Positions 1 to 6,760 are shown, numbered from the stretch's first letter. The stretch: 12,332 nt of DNA from DASRGL01 sp035651115 (GCA_035651115.1 DASRGL010000499.1:1-12332); one strand, 5' to 3'. Numbers and translations are program-made. The notes: a model not told the origin generated them from the letters alone.

Positions 1-20
1 GACGCTGGGCTATCAGAACG

Positions 21-1733
21 TTAGCGGCCTGCCCGCCCTTTGCCCTCTTCCAGCACGACCAGGCGATCTATCGGTAGGTTCTGCACGCGATCCTCATGCC
101 CGCTCGGCCATCGGATAACCGCTTCGTCCACCTGCGTCGCCTGGCCCAACCCGAACAGAATGCGCAGGCTGCTGGCGCTCAGGAAGCTGCTGCCGCTCTT
201 GACGCACTGCCTCTGCGTCATACCGCGTGCGCGCACGGTGACGATAGCGCCGATGCCGTCCCGGTTGGAGGAGTGGCCGATCAGTTTGAAGCGTATCCAG
301 TGGTTGCCGTTCCCGCCCAGATTGCGCCACAGATGCGCGGGCTGGTTATTGTTCGGCACCACCAGGATGTCCGGAAAGCCGTCGTTATCTATGTCGCCAT
401 AGGCGCAGCCCCGCAGTACATACTCGCTCTGGAACGGCGGCCCGGCCTGTAATCCGACCTCCCGAAACGTCTGCCCCTGTTCGTTATGATAGAGCAGCGG
501 CCGCTCGGCATAGGTGATACTGGTCTCGAACTGATGCACCATATCGTCTATATGGCCGTTGGCAATAAAGGCGTCCTGCCAGCCATCGAGATCATAGTCG
601 AAGAAAAAGAGGCCGAAGGTCAGGAAATGGAGGCTGGTCTCTCCCATCCCGACCCTATCGGCCATGTCCGTGAACAGCCCGCTGCCATCGTCGCAGAACA
701 GAGAGAGCTTCTCGTTGGAGAAGTTGCCGATCAATAAGCCGCACCGCCCGTTGTTCTGCCAGTCGGCGACATCAATGCCCATGCCTGCCTTCGGGCTGGC
801 GTTGTCGCCCATGGCGATGCCCGCCTGCAGTGCGGTCTCCTGGAATCGCTTGCCCGCCTGGTTCAGAAAGAGGAAGTTGGCGCTCAGATCGTTGGCGACC
901 GCCAGGTCTACCCAGCCGTCCCCGTTGAAATCCCAGGGAACGACGCCCCAGCCCTTGCCGATAGACCCTGTCAGGCCGACCTGTCGGCTCACGTCCGTAA
1001 AGGTCCCATCCCCGTTATTGCGGTAGAGCGTGTTGGGCGTGCCGTCGTAGGCGCGGGGAGCGCAGTACTGCTTCTCCCCGCCCGGACGTCCGCAGAACAC
1101 GTCGGTTTGAGGCGACCATTTCACGAAGTTGCAGACGAACAGATCGAGTTTGCCGTCGTTGTTATAGTCCACCCAGGCGCAGGACGAACTCCATTTCCAT
1201 CGCAGCGTGCCGCCCATGCCGACGGGCGCTCCGGCGACCCCGGCCTTCCGGGTCACGTCCGTAAACGTTCCGTCATGGTTGTTGTGGAACAGGTGGTTCG
1301 GCCCGATGCAGGTCAGATAGATGTCCTCCCAGCCATCGTTATCGTAATCGCCGATGGCGCATCCCATCCCGTATCCCTTCACGGTCAGCCCCGCCTTCTC
1401 GGTGACCTCGGTAAAGGTTCCGTCATGGTTGTTGTGGTAGAGCGCGAGCATCGGCGCGACCGGCGCATACGCCCGGCTGTCTATGAGCAGGATGTCGTCC
1501 CAGCCGTCGTTATCGTAGTCCAGGAAGGCGCAGCCGGAGCCGGTCGTCTCCGGCATCATCTTCTTGCCCGCCGCCCCGTTATGATGCGTAAAGCGGATAC
1601 CGGCGGCAGCCGTGACATCCGCAAAGCGGACAGGCGCAGCGACGGAAGCCGCCGGCGCGGCGCCCGGAACATGACAGCCGAGAAGGCCGGGCGCGAGTAA
1701 AAAGAGAGGAGCCATCCATCTGGTCGAACGCAT
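21..1733 (-). CDS. CRTAC1-type FG-GAP/VCBS propeller lipoprotein with C-terminal ASPIC/UnbV domain
   Basis: A 570-residue exported protein, probably an extracytoplasmic scaffold or binding protein; no enzymatic role can be assigned. The N-terminus is a lipoprotein signal: Arg residues at 2 and 5, a hydrophobic stretch, then LLGC with the lipidated Cys at about residue 20. Seven FG-GAP/VCBS-like blades follow, each with a Ca-binding-type loop: DYDNDGWDD (about 72), DYDNDGWED (129), DYNNDGKLD (189), DFNGDGWVD (268), a degenerate DVADWQNNG (321), DYDLDGWQD (379) and DIDNDGFPD (447). Phrases of the type NNxDGTFTxV link several blades. Residues about 478-565 match the ASPIC/UnbV domain (GNHWIRFKL, then RWPSG and LVVLEE). 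The start has a modest AGGA Shine-Dalgarno 7 nt upstream. It lies 90 bp downstream of the TPR gene on the same strand; proteins of these two types are often adjacent or fused, so a shared function is inferred. Confidence 0.9.
   Translation of the reverse strand: MRSTRWMAPLFLLAPGLLGCHVPGAAPAASVAAPVRFADVTAAAGIRFTHHNGAAGKKMMPETTGSGCAFLDYDNDGWDDILLIDSRAYAPVAPMLALYHNNHDGTFTEVTEKAGLTVKGYGMGCAIGDYDNDGWEDIYLTCIGPNHLFHNNHDGTFTDVTRKAGVAGAPVGMGGTLRWKWSSSCAWVDYNNDGKLDLFVCNFVKWSPQTDVFCGRPGGEKQYCAPRAYDGTPNTLYRNNGDGTFTDVSRQVGLTGSIGKGWGVVPWDFNGDGWVDLAVANDLSANFLFLNQAGKRFQETALQAGIAMGDNASPKAGMGIDVADWQNNGRCGLLIGNFSNEKLSLFCDDGSGLFTDMADRVGMGETSLHFLTFGLFFFDYDLDGWQDAFIANGHIDDMVHQFETSITYAERPLLYHNEQGQTFREVGLQAGPPFQSEYVLRGCAYGDIDNDGFPDILVVPNNNQPAHLWRNLGGNGNHWIRFKLIGHSSNRDGIGAIVTVRARGMTQRQCVKSGSSFLSASSLRILFGLGQATQVDEAVIRWPSGHEDRVQNLPIDRLVVLEEGKGRAGR
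1267..1437 (-). repeat. DNA-level direct repeat inside the propeller gene (150-bp period)
   Basis: Positions 1267-1287 and 1417-1437 are identical over 21 bp. The match extends to 26 of 27 bp when taken from 1261 and 1411. The spacing is exactly 150 bp, or 50 codons, and both copies encode the NNHDGTF phrase joining successive blades. Other blades encode similar residues with different codons, so this pair may reflect a recent blade duplication or local gene conversion. Confidence 0.7.
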
Positions 1734-1823
1734 CTTTCTTTCCTATGACACCGGGTACGTTCCATATCCATCGAACGGGTCGCAAGTGACTCAGGCGTGT
1801 AGCGCGGGGAGGAGGCGCGACGA

Positions 1824-3812
1824 TCACTCTCTGCGAGAGACGGTCTGTTTGGCGCGCGACGCCAGGCTCAGCTCGTCCTGCTCGTCCTGCACACGTCCCT
1901 GCGCGGCATAGATGGCCGCCAGGCGCGCGTGGGCCAGGGGCGAATCGGGCTGAAGGGCGGCCATGCGCTGAAACTCCTGTTCGGCGGCGGTAAGGTCGCC
2001 ATTGCGCAGGTAGAAGGTAGCGAGCGCAAAAGCGGCCCTGGAATCTTTCATGTTGGCGCGCGTGCGCCGGAACAGCATCTCGCGATCTGCGGAGGCGCGC
2101 TGGTAATCCTGATAGAGCCGCATCAGCGTTGCGGCCTGCGTTGTCTTGCCCTGCTTCTGGTAGACCTGGTACAGCTTGAGATAGGCTTCGCCGAAGGTGG
2201 GCATCAGGCTGATGGCCGCGCGGAAATGGGAGGCCGCCTCCTCCCAGCGCCCGGCTTTCTGGAGCAGAATACCCAGTTGATAGATCGAGTCGACATGGGT
2301 CGGCTGGAGGGTGAGGGCCTGGCGAAAGGCGTCCATCGCCTTTTCCATGCGCCCGCCCGAAGCGGCGCGGAGAGCGTAGAGCAGCCCCTGCGTATAGTAG
2401 AAATCCGGCTCCCGCGAGTCGAGCGCGATCGCTTTTTGAATGTACTGCTCCGCCTTGTCGTATTCGCCGGTGCGCTCCATGGCGATGCGGCAGAGTTCGC
2501 GATAGGCCACGGCCGCCTGCTTCGGCTCGATCTGAAGCATTCGCTGCAAGCAGTCCATCTCCTCTTGAACGCGCTGCAGCCCTTTATAGAGCGTTGCCAT
2601 GCGGAAATAGAGCGCGGCGGGCTTCTGCACGCGCGGCAGCGCCTGCTGAAGGACGCGCAGCGCCTCTTGCGGGCGCGCGCCCGTCTGGTAGGCATCGGCA
2701 AGGTCGAGCGCGGCCAGTTCGCTGTCCGGTTCGAGCTTCCACCGGGCCTCGAATTCGCGGATCGCGCCCTGCGTGTTGCCCTTGTGTTTCCAGTAGAGGC
2801 CGCGCGCTTTGTGAGCGAGCGAGCGATTGCCCAGGCGGTCGTAGACGCGCGCCATGTCGGACAGCGCCTTAACGGAGGCGGGCGGCGTTTCATAGGCGCG
2901 CAGGTAGGCGCGCACGGCGTCCTGCAAGCGTCCCGCGCGCTCATAGGCCCGGCCCAGATCGTAGTACGCCAGGCCCATGCCGGGATTCAGCCGAACGGCC
3001 TTCTCCCAGAGCGGGATCGTGGTCTCCGCTTCTTTGCCCGGCGACAAGGCCGCGCGACAGACCCCCAGAAAATAGGCGAACTCCGCGCGGTTGGGGTCGC
3101 GCCGGAGGGCCTTCTCCAGCGTCTTTTCCGCCTGCTTCCACTGACCGGAGCGAAGCTGCCCTTTGGCAATGATCCACAGCGCCTGGAGATCCTCAGGATC
3201 GGTTTGCAGTTGCCGGGCGCAGAGGGAGCGGGCCTGGGCGTAGTCTCCGGCCTTCTCATAGGCGAGCGCAAGCGGAACCAGGAGGCGCGGCCCGATCTCG
3301 TCGGCAGGGATATGGCGCAGCACGCGCCGCGCCCAGTCCTCTTCGCCGATGTCCACGTAGGCGTTGCTCAGGCGCACGTAGGCGGCGACCTCGCGCGGAT
3401 GCTGCTTCACGTTCTGCTTGAACCAGAGGATCGCCTGTTCGCGATTGCCCAGGTTCCAGTAGGCTTCGCCCAGCGTGTTCAGGGTCAGCGGATGCGTATC
3501 GCCGGCGCGCACGGCGTCTTCCAGCGTCTCGGCGACATCCATCCAGAGGCGCAGGCCGAGAAAACGGGCCGCCAGTTCCTGCCGCCAGCGCGGATTGCCG
3601 GGGTCGGCGCGAATGCGTTCCCGCAGTTGCGCGACATCGCTATCGAAACGCTGGATGGATTCGCTGCGCGCGATGGCCTGGCGCTCTTGTGCAGTAACGG
3701 CCACGCGGCGCTGCGGCTTGACAACGAGGTAGACGAACAACAGCAGGACGAGAAGCGCGGCCAGGAAGAGGAGACGCCGCTTCCGGGGCAGGGGCGGAAT
3801 AGAAGGCTTCAT
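1824..3812 (-). CDS. Membrane-anchored multi-TPR protein
   Basis: A 662-residue protein built almost entirely of tetratricopeptide repeats, so probably a protein-interaction scaffold. Residues 1-12 are basic (MKPSIPPLPRKRR) and are followed by a single hydrophobic helix at about 14-32 (LLFLAALLVLLLFVYLVV). There is no cleavage site, suggesting an N-terminal membrane anchor with the repeats facing the periplasm. From about residue 65 to 650 there are a dozen or more 34-residue TPR units; clear ones contain LNTLGEAYWNLGNREQAILW, LAYYDLGRAYERAGRLQDAV, IYQLGILLQKAGRWEEAASH and FALATFYLRNGDLTAAEQEF. The ATG at 3812 lacks a well-placed Shine-Dalgarno: the nearest purine run (GGAGAGGAGAG) is over 20 nt upstream, and no in-frame alternative start lies between. 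It precedes the CRTAC1-type lipoprotein gene by 90 bp, which suggests co-transcription. The partner bound by the repeats cannot be read from sequence. Confidence 0.9.
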   Translation of the reverse strand: MKPSIPPLPRKRRLLFLAALLVLLLFVYLVVKPQRRVAVTAQERQAIARSESIQRFDSDVAQLRERIRADPGNPRWRQELAARFLGLRLWMDVAETLEDAVRAGDTHPLTLNTLGEAYWNLGNREQAILWFKQNVKQHPREVAAYVRLSNAYVDIGEEDWARRVLRHIPADEIGPRLLVPLALAYEKAGDYAQARSLCARQLQTDPEDLQALWIIAKGQLRSGQWKQAEKTLEKALRRDPNRAEFAYFLGVCRAALSPGKEAETTIPLWEKAVRLNPGMGLAYYDLGRAYERAGRLQDAVRAYLRAYETPPASVKALSDMARVYDRLGNRSLAHKARGLYWKHKGNTQGAIREFEARWKLEPDSELAALDLADAYQTGARPQEALRVLQQALPRVQKPAALYFRMATLYKGLQRVQEEMDCLQRMLQIEPKQAAVAYRELCRIAMERTGEYDKAEQYIQKAIALDSREPDFYYTQGLLYALRAASGGRMEKAMDAFRQALTLQPTHVDSIYQLGILLQKAGRWEEAASHFRAAISLMPTFGEAYLKLYQVYQKQGKTTQAATLMRLYQDYQRASADREMLFRRTRANMKDSRAAFALATFYLRNGDLTAAEQEFQRMAALQPDSPLAHARLAAIYAAQGRVQDEQDELSLASRAKQTVSRRE

Positions 3813-3926
3813 CGGTGTGTTTCGCGTGCGTACTCTCCTCTCCGGCCAGATACCTGGAGGCTGCTTCCAGAGATGCGCTCCACGCCAGGAGTCCGGGCGG
3901 AGGGGATAATGTATCCAGTTCGGCAG

Positions 3927-3956
3927 GGGCGGGGGACAAGTCCGCGTCCCCCGCCC
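3927..3956 (-). terminator. G/C-rich hairpin after the pseudopilin gene (possible terminator or mRNA-end structure)
   Basis: A perfect 11-bp inverted repeat (GGGCGGGGGAC ... GTCCCCCGCCC) with an 8-nt loop, about 34 nt past the pseudopilin stop and about 115 nt before the TPR start. On the minus strand it is not followed by a T-tract, so it is not a canonical rho-independent terminator. It could instead protect a 3' end or cause partial termination between pseudopilin and TPR genes. Confidence 0.4.
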
Positions 3957-3989
3957 TGATCTTCTGTTCCCACGAAGGGAACGCTTACG

Positions 3990-4832
3990 CTACGGCCCCC
4001 ACATATCCTCCGGGCCGAGGCGTTTTTCGGGATGGCACATGATCGGGATCCAGATTTTGCTGGGCTTCATGGCCTTGGCATGTCCATCGTAGAGCGAGAC
4101 GCTGCCCACGCGATTATGGCGGGCCTGGAACACGGTGATCTCCGACGCATCCGGCGGATTGGCGCAGCGGTCGGTGAAACCGGGCTGCTTCGGGCCGTTC
4201 ATCCAGAGGAGAAAGTCGCCCTGAACCTCATTCCCTGCATCCGGGTTCTGGATGTAGAGCCTGTCGGTCTTGGTGTAGGCGGCGTCGGCGAACTCGACGG
4301 TTTCGGCGGGGCGATCCAGCGCGGCCTCGCTCAGGAACGAGCTGGTCCATTCCGTCTCTTTGGTGGTGCTGTTAGTGATGACGCGTGCGACCCACAGGCC
4401 GTTCCCGTCGTTGAAGTCCCAGCCAACTCCGTAGGTATTGTCGTTCAGCCCGATGCCCCCGGCATTGCCGCCGGGGAACAGGTTCCCCGGTTCGCCTTTG
4501 GCAGTGGGGCCGGAGTTGGTGGGCGACCGGTAGCTGGGGCATTGCATGAGCTGGTAGTTTTTGACGTAGGGATTGATCAGTTGCGGCCACCAGCCGTTTG
4601 CCCCGTCGCCTATCGGTGGAATGATACCGCAGGGCAGCGTCATCTGGTCGTAGTCGGATGCGTACATCTTCGCGCCCAGAGAACACTGCTTGATGTTGGA
4701 GAGGCAGGTGATCGCGCGCGCTTTTTCTCGCGCCTGTGCAAAGACAGGAAAGAGGATCGCGGCGAGAATCGCGATGATCGCGATGACGACGAGCAGTTCG
4801 ATCAAGGTAAACGCTTTGCGGTCTGTGCGCAT
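3990..4832 (-). CDS. Type II secretion/type IV pilin-like pseudopilin with H-X9-DG motif (DUF1559-like)
   Basis: A 280-residue pseudopilin-like protein. It should be processed by a prepilin peptidase and inserted into the inner membrane or assembled into a pseudopilus; its exact role is unknown. The class III signal is MRTDRKA followed by FTLIELLVVIAIIAILAAIL. Cleavage is predicted after Ala7, where Gly is more usual, placing the conserved Glu at mature position 5. The sequence continues with FPVFAQAREKAR and CLSNIKQ, a wording typical of the expanded Armatimonadota paralog family. Near the C-terminus, His239 and Asp249-Gly250 form the H-X9-DG motif (HNRVGSVSLYDG). Six cysteines are spread through the mature domain. 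The ATG has a good GGAGG Shine-Dalgarno about 10 nt upstream. The gene lies upstream of the TPR gene on the same strand, separated by 177 bp that include a strong hairpin, so co-transcription is uncertain. Such paralogs are usually scattered, and the neighbours need not be functional partners. Confidence 0.93.
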   Translation of the reverse strand: MRTDRKAFTLIELLVVIAIIAILAAILFPVFAQAREKARAITCLSNIKQCSLGAKMYASDYDQMTLPCGIIPPIGDGANGWWPQLINPYVKNYQLMQCPSYRSPTNSGPTAKGEPGNLFPGGNAGGIGLNDNTYGVGWDFNDGNGLWVARVITNSTTKETEWTSSFLSEAALDRPAETVEFADAAYTKTDRLYIQNPDAGNEVQGDFLLWMNGPKQPGFTDRCANPPDASEITVFQARHNRVGSVSLYDGHAKAMKPSKIWIPIMCHPEKRLGPEDMWGP

Positions 4833-4856
4833 AGCGGAGCGCCTCCTCTGAGTCTC

Positions 4857-4874
4857 GCGGCTCCCTAGAGCCGC
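4857..4874 (-). other. Leader hairpin upstream of the pseudopilin
   Basis: A perfect 7-bp inverted repeat, GCGGCTC-TAGG-GAGCCGC on the minus strand. It ends about 7 nt before the GGAGG ribosome-binding site of the pseudopilin gene and would form in the 5' leader. It might influence translation or mRNA stability, but nothing in the sequence proves a regulatory role. Further upstream, 4895-4905 is an 11-bp palindrome (CTTGT-T-ACAAG) that could be an operator half-site or chance. Confidence 0.35.
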
Positions 4875-4932
4875 TGATTTGAAAAACCTGGTCGCTTGTT
4901 ACAAGAAGGCTTGGGTCGTATTGAGTTTCGTA

Positions 4933-4953
4933 CGATGCCGGGGTTCGGCATCG
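4933..4953 (-). terminator. Hairpin downstream of the small membrane-protein pair
   Basis: A perfect 8-bp inverted repeat (CGATGCCG, 5-nt loop, CGGCATCG) starts about 16 nt past the stop of the 66-residue gene on the minus strand. No T-tract follows, so termination is only suggested by position. Confidence 0.35.
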
Positions 4954-4968
4954 CGCTTTGATGCCCGC

Positions 4969-5169
4969 TTACCGTGATTCCTGTCCCTTCCGCATCTGCT
5001 GCATGGCCGACTTCATCATATCCATCTGGCTTTTCTGCGCAGCTTTGGTCTGTTCAGGCGTCACGTCGGGCGCAGGACTGCGGAGTTGCAGCCAGCCGAA
5101 GACCCCCACGAGTACCAGCGCCACTGCGACCAGAGCAATCACCAGGGGCCGGCTGACCTCTTTCTTCAC
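4969..5169 (-). CDS. Small single-pass membrane protein with Met/Gln-rich tail (second of a tandem pair)
   Basis: A 66-residue protein of unknown function. Residues 1-6 are basic/polar (MKKEVS). A transmembrane helix spans about 8-28 (LVIALVAVALVLVGVFGWLQL), and the tail is Met-, Gln- and Lys-rich (SQMDMMKSAMQQMRKGQ), probably helical. The start is GTG at 5169: an AGGAGGTGA Shine-Dalgarno (complement at 5176-5184) lies at ideal spacing. An ATG just upstream, in another frame, meets a stop after two codons (ATG CCG TGA). The gene sits 62 bp downstream of the 91-residue gene with the same layout and presumably shares its promoter at about 5611-5640. The two look like diverged duplicates. Membrane topology is ambiguous because both ends carry positive charges. 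I do not recognise a named family. Confidence 0.75.
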   Translation of the reverse strand: MKKEVSRPLVIALVAVALVLVGVFGWLQLRSPAPDVTPEQTKAAQKSQMDMMKSAMQQMRKGQESR

Positions 5170-5231
5170 GGCATCTCACCTCCTTTCTGTCATTTTCGAG
5201 GGAAGACAAGGCCATCGCAGCGCGCCCTTGC

Positions 5232-5507
5232 TTACTCGCCCTGTTTCGCGGGTTTTTCGGCGCTGTCAGGAGCGGGCTGTGTCGGCTTACCCCCGCCGGA
5301 CTTTTCGGCTTTTTTAGCCTCTATCGCCTGCTTGGCCGCCATCATCCCCTGCCGCATCGCTTCCATCTGCTGCCGGTTCTCTTCGAACGATCGCTTCCGG
5401 GTATTCACCATCGGGGGTTCGGAACTGAAGTACATCACCGCGCCCACAGCGCCGATGACCAGCAGGATCACCAGAATAGCGACGACAGGATTGATCTTCT
5501 GCTTCAA
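5232..5507 (-). CDS. Small single-pass membrane protein with Met/Gln/Lys-rich tail (first of a tandem pair)
   Basis: A 91-residue protein of unknown function, MKQKINP followed by a transmembrane helix at about 7-28 (VVAILVILLVIGAVGAVMYF). Next comes a short linker, then a charged Met-rich helix (NRQQMEAMRQGMMAAKQAIE), and finally a low-complexity Lys/Pro/Gly/Ala tail (to EKPAKQGE). The start is chosen as TTG at 5507 because AGGAGGTG (complement 5513-5520) sits 5 nt upstream, with the GGAGG core 7 nt away. The longer in-frame reading from TTG 5528 would place the Shine-Dalgarno inside the coding sequence. It shares with the downstream 66-residue gene the MK-basic start, helix position, QM-x-x-M-rich tail, non-ATG start and nearly identical ribosome-binding context, which suggests duplication. 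A near-consensus sigma70 promoter lies upstream, so high expression is likely (inference). Confidence 0.78.
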   Translation of the reverse strand: MKQKINPVVAILVILLVIGAVGAVMYFSSEPPMVNTRKRSFEENRQQMEAMRQGMMAAKQAIEAKKAEKSGGGKPTQPAPDSAEKPAKQGE

Positions 5508-5610
5508 GGCGACACCTCCTTTCTTCAAAGAAAGGATGTTCTGGCTCAGGCGAGATAGCAGAGTGACTACGTAGAGAGAGGAACTGTTTGAGGAGTTCTA
5601 CTATGACCTT

Positions 5611-5640
5611 AGTATAAGTCGCCTTTACCGCGCCTGTCAA
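5611..5640 (-). promoter_or_regulatory. Near-consensus sigma70 promoter for the small membrane-protein operon
   Basis: On the minus strand, TTGACA (complement 5635-5640) and TATACT (complement 5611-5616) are separated by 18 bp. This is a perfect -35 and a 5/6 -10. The expected transcription start is near 5604, leaving a leader of about 97 nt before the TTG start at 5507. It is the strongest housekeeping-type promoter in the window. Confidence 0.75.
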
Positions 5641-5975
5641 GAGGAAGGCGCGAAATTTTCATCGCGAAGCAATAATCCAGCCTGCCGGGGACTTTGTCGG
5701 GGCGTCTGCTGTGCGCGCCCGACTGCCCACGAAAGTTTCTGCTTCGAGCGGGGCGCGCGCGGATAGAAAGCCGTCTCTGCCGACCTGAACAGAAGCGGCT
5801 GCGCGGAAAAGGCCGTCGGGCGTTCCGGCCTCCAACGAAACAGGGAACACAGGGGGGCGCGGATCGGTCATGCAGGGCGGAGGGACACCGTTGGCCTTCC
5901 ATCCTGATGTGTTTCCATACCGGCAGTGCGTGGACACATCGTCAATTTGCCGGATTTTCGCGGCAGGGGTCAAGC
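5641..5975. other. Intergenic stretch with no recognisable gene
   Basis: About 335 bp between the minus-strand promoter at 5611-5640 and the plus-strand sigma54-type promoter. Reading frames on both strands here are open by GC bias only: their translations are Arg/Pro/Ser-rich, without domains, and lack convincing ribosome sites. One imperfectly spaced dyad, TGCCG-(8 nt)-CGGCA at 5948-5965, lies just upstream of the -24 element. An activator (bEBP) site would normally sit further upstream, so its role is unclear. No tRNA-like fold was noticed. Confidence 0.5.
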
Positions 5976-5990
5976 TGGCACGCTGAATGC
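5976..5990 (+). promoter_or_regulatory. Sigma54 (RpoN) -24/-12 promoter candidate
   Basis: TGGCACG-CTGA-ATGC matches the consensus TGGCACG-N4-TTGC except for one base (A for T in the -12 box). The essential GG and GC dinucleotides are exactly 10 bp apart. The predicted start near 6002 gives a 33-nt leader and lies just before the GAGGGG ribosome site (6021-6026) of the gene at 6035. If real, expression needs an enhancer-binding activator; none is encoded in this window. Confidence 0.6.
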
Positions 5991-6034
5991 CCGACGATAG
6001 AACGCACTGACTACTAAATTGAGGGGATCAACTC

Positions 6035-6361
6035 ATGGCCGATATCAAGTCCGCGAACCCGGCGCGGCCCGCCGTTTCCGCCCATCGCGGTTGGATCGTG
6101 ATAATGTGGACGCTCTATCTGCTGTCGCCGACGCTGTGTCTGATTCCGCTGGCGAACCGGGTGAACCTGTTTCCGGCAGCGATGCTGTTGAGTTTCGGTT
6201 CCTTCGTGATCGCGGTCTGGCTCGTGTTTCAGCGCAGCCTGACCGACATGCTGAACGGCGGCATCAAACTGACGATAGACGCGGCGGTGACGATGGCGCT
6301 GCTCTTTTTTCTGCTGCGCAGCGGCATCCTCACGACGGCGCTGGCCTCGCTGAGCCGTTAA
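6035..6361 (+). CDS. Small three-helix membrane protein of unknown function
   Basis: A 108-residue integral membrane protein. A short polar, basic N-terminus (MADIKSANPARPAVSAHRG) is followed by three predicted transmembrane segments at about 20-40 (WIVIMWTLYLLSPTLCLIPL), 45-66 (LFPAAMLLSFGSFVIAVWLV) and 83-103 (AAVTMALLFFLLRSGILTTA). The loop between helices two and three contains RSLTDMLNGG. The ATG has GAGGGG 8 nt upstream. A sigma54-type promoter upstream and a rho-independent terminator 17 nt past the stop make it a compact single-gene unit. No catalytic motif or named family is recognised. The overlapping longer frame at 6019-6453 was not chosen because it reads through the terminator and its translation is Arg/Ala-rich without helices. 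Confidence 0.75.
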   Translation: MADIKSANPARPAVSAHRGWIVIMWTLYLLSPTLCLIPLANRVNLFPAAMLLSFGSFVIAVWLVFQRSLTDMLNGGIKLTIDAAVTMALLFFLLRSGILTTALASLSR

Positions 6362-6377
6362 AACAGGATTTTACACG

Positions 6378-6417
6378 ACGGCCTGCGGAACTTCTGCTCC
6401 GCAGGCCGTTTTTGTTT
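6378..6417 (+). terminator. Rho-independent terminator of the three-helix membrane protein gene
   Basis: A perfect 12-bp stem (ACGGCCTGCGGA ... TCCGCAGGCCGT) with an 8-nt loop, followed by TTTTTGTTT on the plus strand. Stem, loop and T-tract are all canonical. Confidence 0.93.
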
Positions 6418-6467
6418 GCTGATCCTGCCGCTTGCTCGTTACTTCCGCAGTAGGGTGGATGTTCGTG

Positions 6468-6473
6468 TATAAT
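6468..6473 (+). promoter_or_regulatory. Perfect -10 box upstream of the antitoxin gene
   Basis: TATAAT at 6468-6473 is a perfect -10 hexamer about 54 bp before the antitoxin ATG. No good -35 hexamer stands at 16-19 bp, so the promoter may be weak, extended or autoregulated, as is common in toxin-antitoxin operons. Confidence 0.4.
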
Positions 6474-6526
6474 AGAATGCAGCGCGCAATTCGCTGCCCA
6501 AGACAATAGGGGAGAGGTGAGCCAGA

Positions 6527-6760
6527 ATGTTAACGACCGTAGAAGGAGTTTATAGCGGCGGAACGATCACGTTACTGGAAACCCCGGCCAACGTGAGAGA
6601 GGGGCGTGTGTTGGTAACGTTTCTTGGCAATGAAGAAAAGAAGCCTGCTCGTCAGATGGTTTTCGGGCAGTTCGCCGGGAGTGTATTGCCAACCGAAGAG
6701 GATTTCAAGATCGCAGAGTGGCACGGAGAAGAAGAGTTCGAGGTGCTGAATGGCGGATAG
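6527..6760 (+). CDS. VapB-type antitoxin (type II toxin-antitoxin)
   Basis: A 77-residue small acidic protein resembling the antitoxin family commonly paired with PIN-domain VapC toxins. Two conserved-looking parts are visible. The N-terminal beta-rich segment is MLTTVEGVYSGGTITLLETP followed by EGRVLVTFL, presumably for dimerisation or operator binding. The C-terminal toxin-contact segment is LPTEEDFKIAEWHGEEEFE. The ATG follows GAGAGGTGA at suitable spacing. Its last 11 nt overlap the start of the vapC remnant (ATG at 6750), the usual translational coupling of TA operons. Because the downstream toxin is broken, this antitoxin is orphaned here. It may be decaying, may still repress its own promoter, or may neutralise a related toxin elsewhere. 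It is full length and shows no disruption. Confidence 0.8.
   Translation: MLTTVEGVYSGGTITLLETPANVREGRVLVTFLGNEEKKPARQMVFGQFAGSVLPTEEDFKIAEWHGEEEFEVLNGG

Noticed and set aside
1929..3959. 676-codon plus-strand open frame
   Set aside because: It is antisense to the clear TPR gene. Its translation is low-complexity Gly/Arg/Leu-rich with no domain, and the openness follows from GC-rich third positions of the real gene.
4032..4868. 278-codon plus-strand open frame
   Set aside because: It is the antisense shadow of the pseudopilin gene and has no recognisable features.
5508..5528. Upstream TTG start for the 91-residue membrane protein
   Set aside because: It would translate the AGGAGGTG ribosome site itself, and no Shine-Dalgarno stands before it. 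TTG at 5507 is ideally placed.
5659..6017. Overlapping ~100-codon frames on both strands in the intergenic stretch
   Set aside because: There is no good ribosome site and no hydrophobic or domain pattern; the translations look random for GC-rich DNA, and the plus frame overlaps the sigma54-type promoter.
6019..6453. 144-codon plus-strand frame overlapping the three-helix protein
   Set aside because: It reads through a canonical terminator and gives an Arg/Ala-rich product. The 6035 frame gives three clear membrane helices with a well-spaced ribosome site.
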